A DNA stretch of 64,000 bases, from contig NZ_JAKREU010000002.1 in the NCBI RefSeq assembly GCF_022664435.1, positions 414,555-478,554 on the forward strand, in the 5' to 3' direction. The notes beneath the pieces were generated by a model, which was given only the letters and a program-made list of their open reading frames with translations, searched no databases and was not told where the DNA came from. Positions 63,819 through 64,000 of the stretch are shown piece by piece. Source of the DNA: Sphingomonas panni. Its GTDB lineage: Bacteria; Pseudomonadota; Alphaproteobacteria; Sphingomonadales; Sphingomonadaceae. How positions within the stretch are numbered: the first letter of the stretch is position 1; every line of letters begins with the position of its first letter. The position numbers were made by a program, and so were the translations under genes.

Positions 63819-64000
63819 TCAGCGCCGAACGTCCAGCCCGCCGGCGAGGAATGCGTCGATATCCGCTTGACGAAACAGGCTGAAATCGCCGGGCAGCGAA
63901 TGTTTGAGCGCCGCAACCGCGAGCCCCCAGTTCGCCGCCGTCGCTTCGTCGCGATCCGACATCAGCGCGTGCAGCACGCCGCTGGCAAAGGCATCGCCCC
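63819..64000 (-). CDS. kdgK: 2-dehydro-3-deoxygluconokinase (KdgK) C-terminus, 5' end beyond window
   Basis: The last 60 codons of a gene that continues outside the window. GDAFASGVLHALM and AALKHSLPGDFS are the C-terminal PfkB-family motifs (GAGDAF ATP-binding and the KHSxPGD of KDG kinase). KdgK phosphorylates 2-keto-3-deoxygluconate in the Entner-Doudoroff-type degradation of sugar acids. The stop TGA is at 63821-63819. Confidence 0.8.
   Translation of the reverse strand, partial: GDAFASGVLHALMSDRDEATAANWGLAVAALKHSLPGDFSLFRQADIDAFLAGGLDVRR

Overview
The window looks like chromosome from a sphingomonad (Sphingomonas or a close relative, Alphaproteobacteria). This rests on high G+C, dense gene packing with many ATGA, GTGA, TTGA and TAATG start/stop overlaps, and the family of genes present (Kup, AlaS, a ccmCDEFGHI block, COX15-type CtaA, an N-terminally extended ribosomal protein S9, Crp/Fnr regulators, a LOV histidine kinase). 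Species cannot be named from this window.

Layout. 1-4.3 kb: a cut-off GAF/PAS signalling gene, a three-gene micro-operon of very small proteins, a methyl-accepting chemotaxis protein and an SRAP (HMCES/YedK-type) abasic-site protein. 4.4-15.4 kb: a probable integrative, satellite-like element. A LexA-like phage repressor (10424-11080, minus) heads a co-directional row of genes: a protein with two GHKL ATPase domains, a response regulator with a long unknown tail, an unknown protein, a Dcm-type cytosine methyltransferase and a Vsr endonuclease. Diverging from it is a tightly overlapping operon running from a Cro-like gene through tiny ORFs and an Ogr/Delta zinc finger to a tyrosine integrase next to the 3' end of tRNA-Met. 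This locus is the best candidate here for an undescribed system.

15.4-33 kb: core genes (2'-5' RNA ligase-like, kup, alaS), a transporter-kynA-kynU tryptophan-degradation operon, the complete minus-strand cytochrome c maturation cluster ccmC-D-E-F-G-H-I, and two Tat-exported ferritin-like paralogues flanked by two Crp/Fnr regulators. 33-41 kb: a C4-dicarboxylate locus with a dctBD-like two-component pair, divergent dctA, an alginate-export-type porin and an NAD-malic enzyme. The DctD-like regulator lacks the GAFTGA loop expected of a sigma-54 activator.

41-47 kb: a secreted hexapeptide-repeat protein, a TonB-dependent receptor divergent from a PepSY-flavodoxin-ferredoxin reductase fusion (probable iron uptake and reduction), hspQ and tRNA-Ser. 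47-58 kb: a VOC protein, a radical SAM protein, an M48 protease, a flavoprotein with a deoxyinosine glycosylase, xseB-ispA-coaD, a DedA protein, ctaA and rplM-rpsI. 58-64 kb: a methyltransferase-like gene, a metallophosphoesterase, an MFS transporter overlapping a LOV hybrid histidine kinase, and the 3' end of a probable kdgK.

All calls come from reading translated sequence, motifs and gene spacing. No database search or structure prediction was run.
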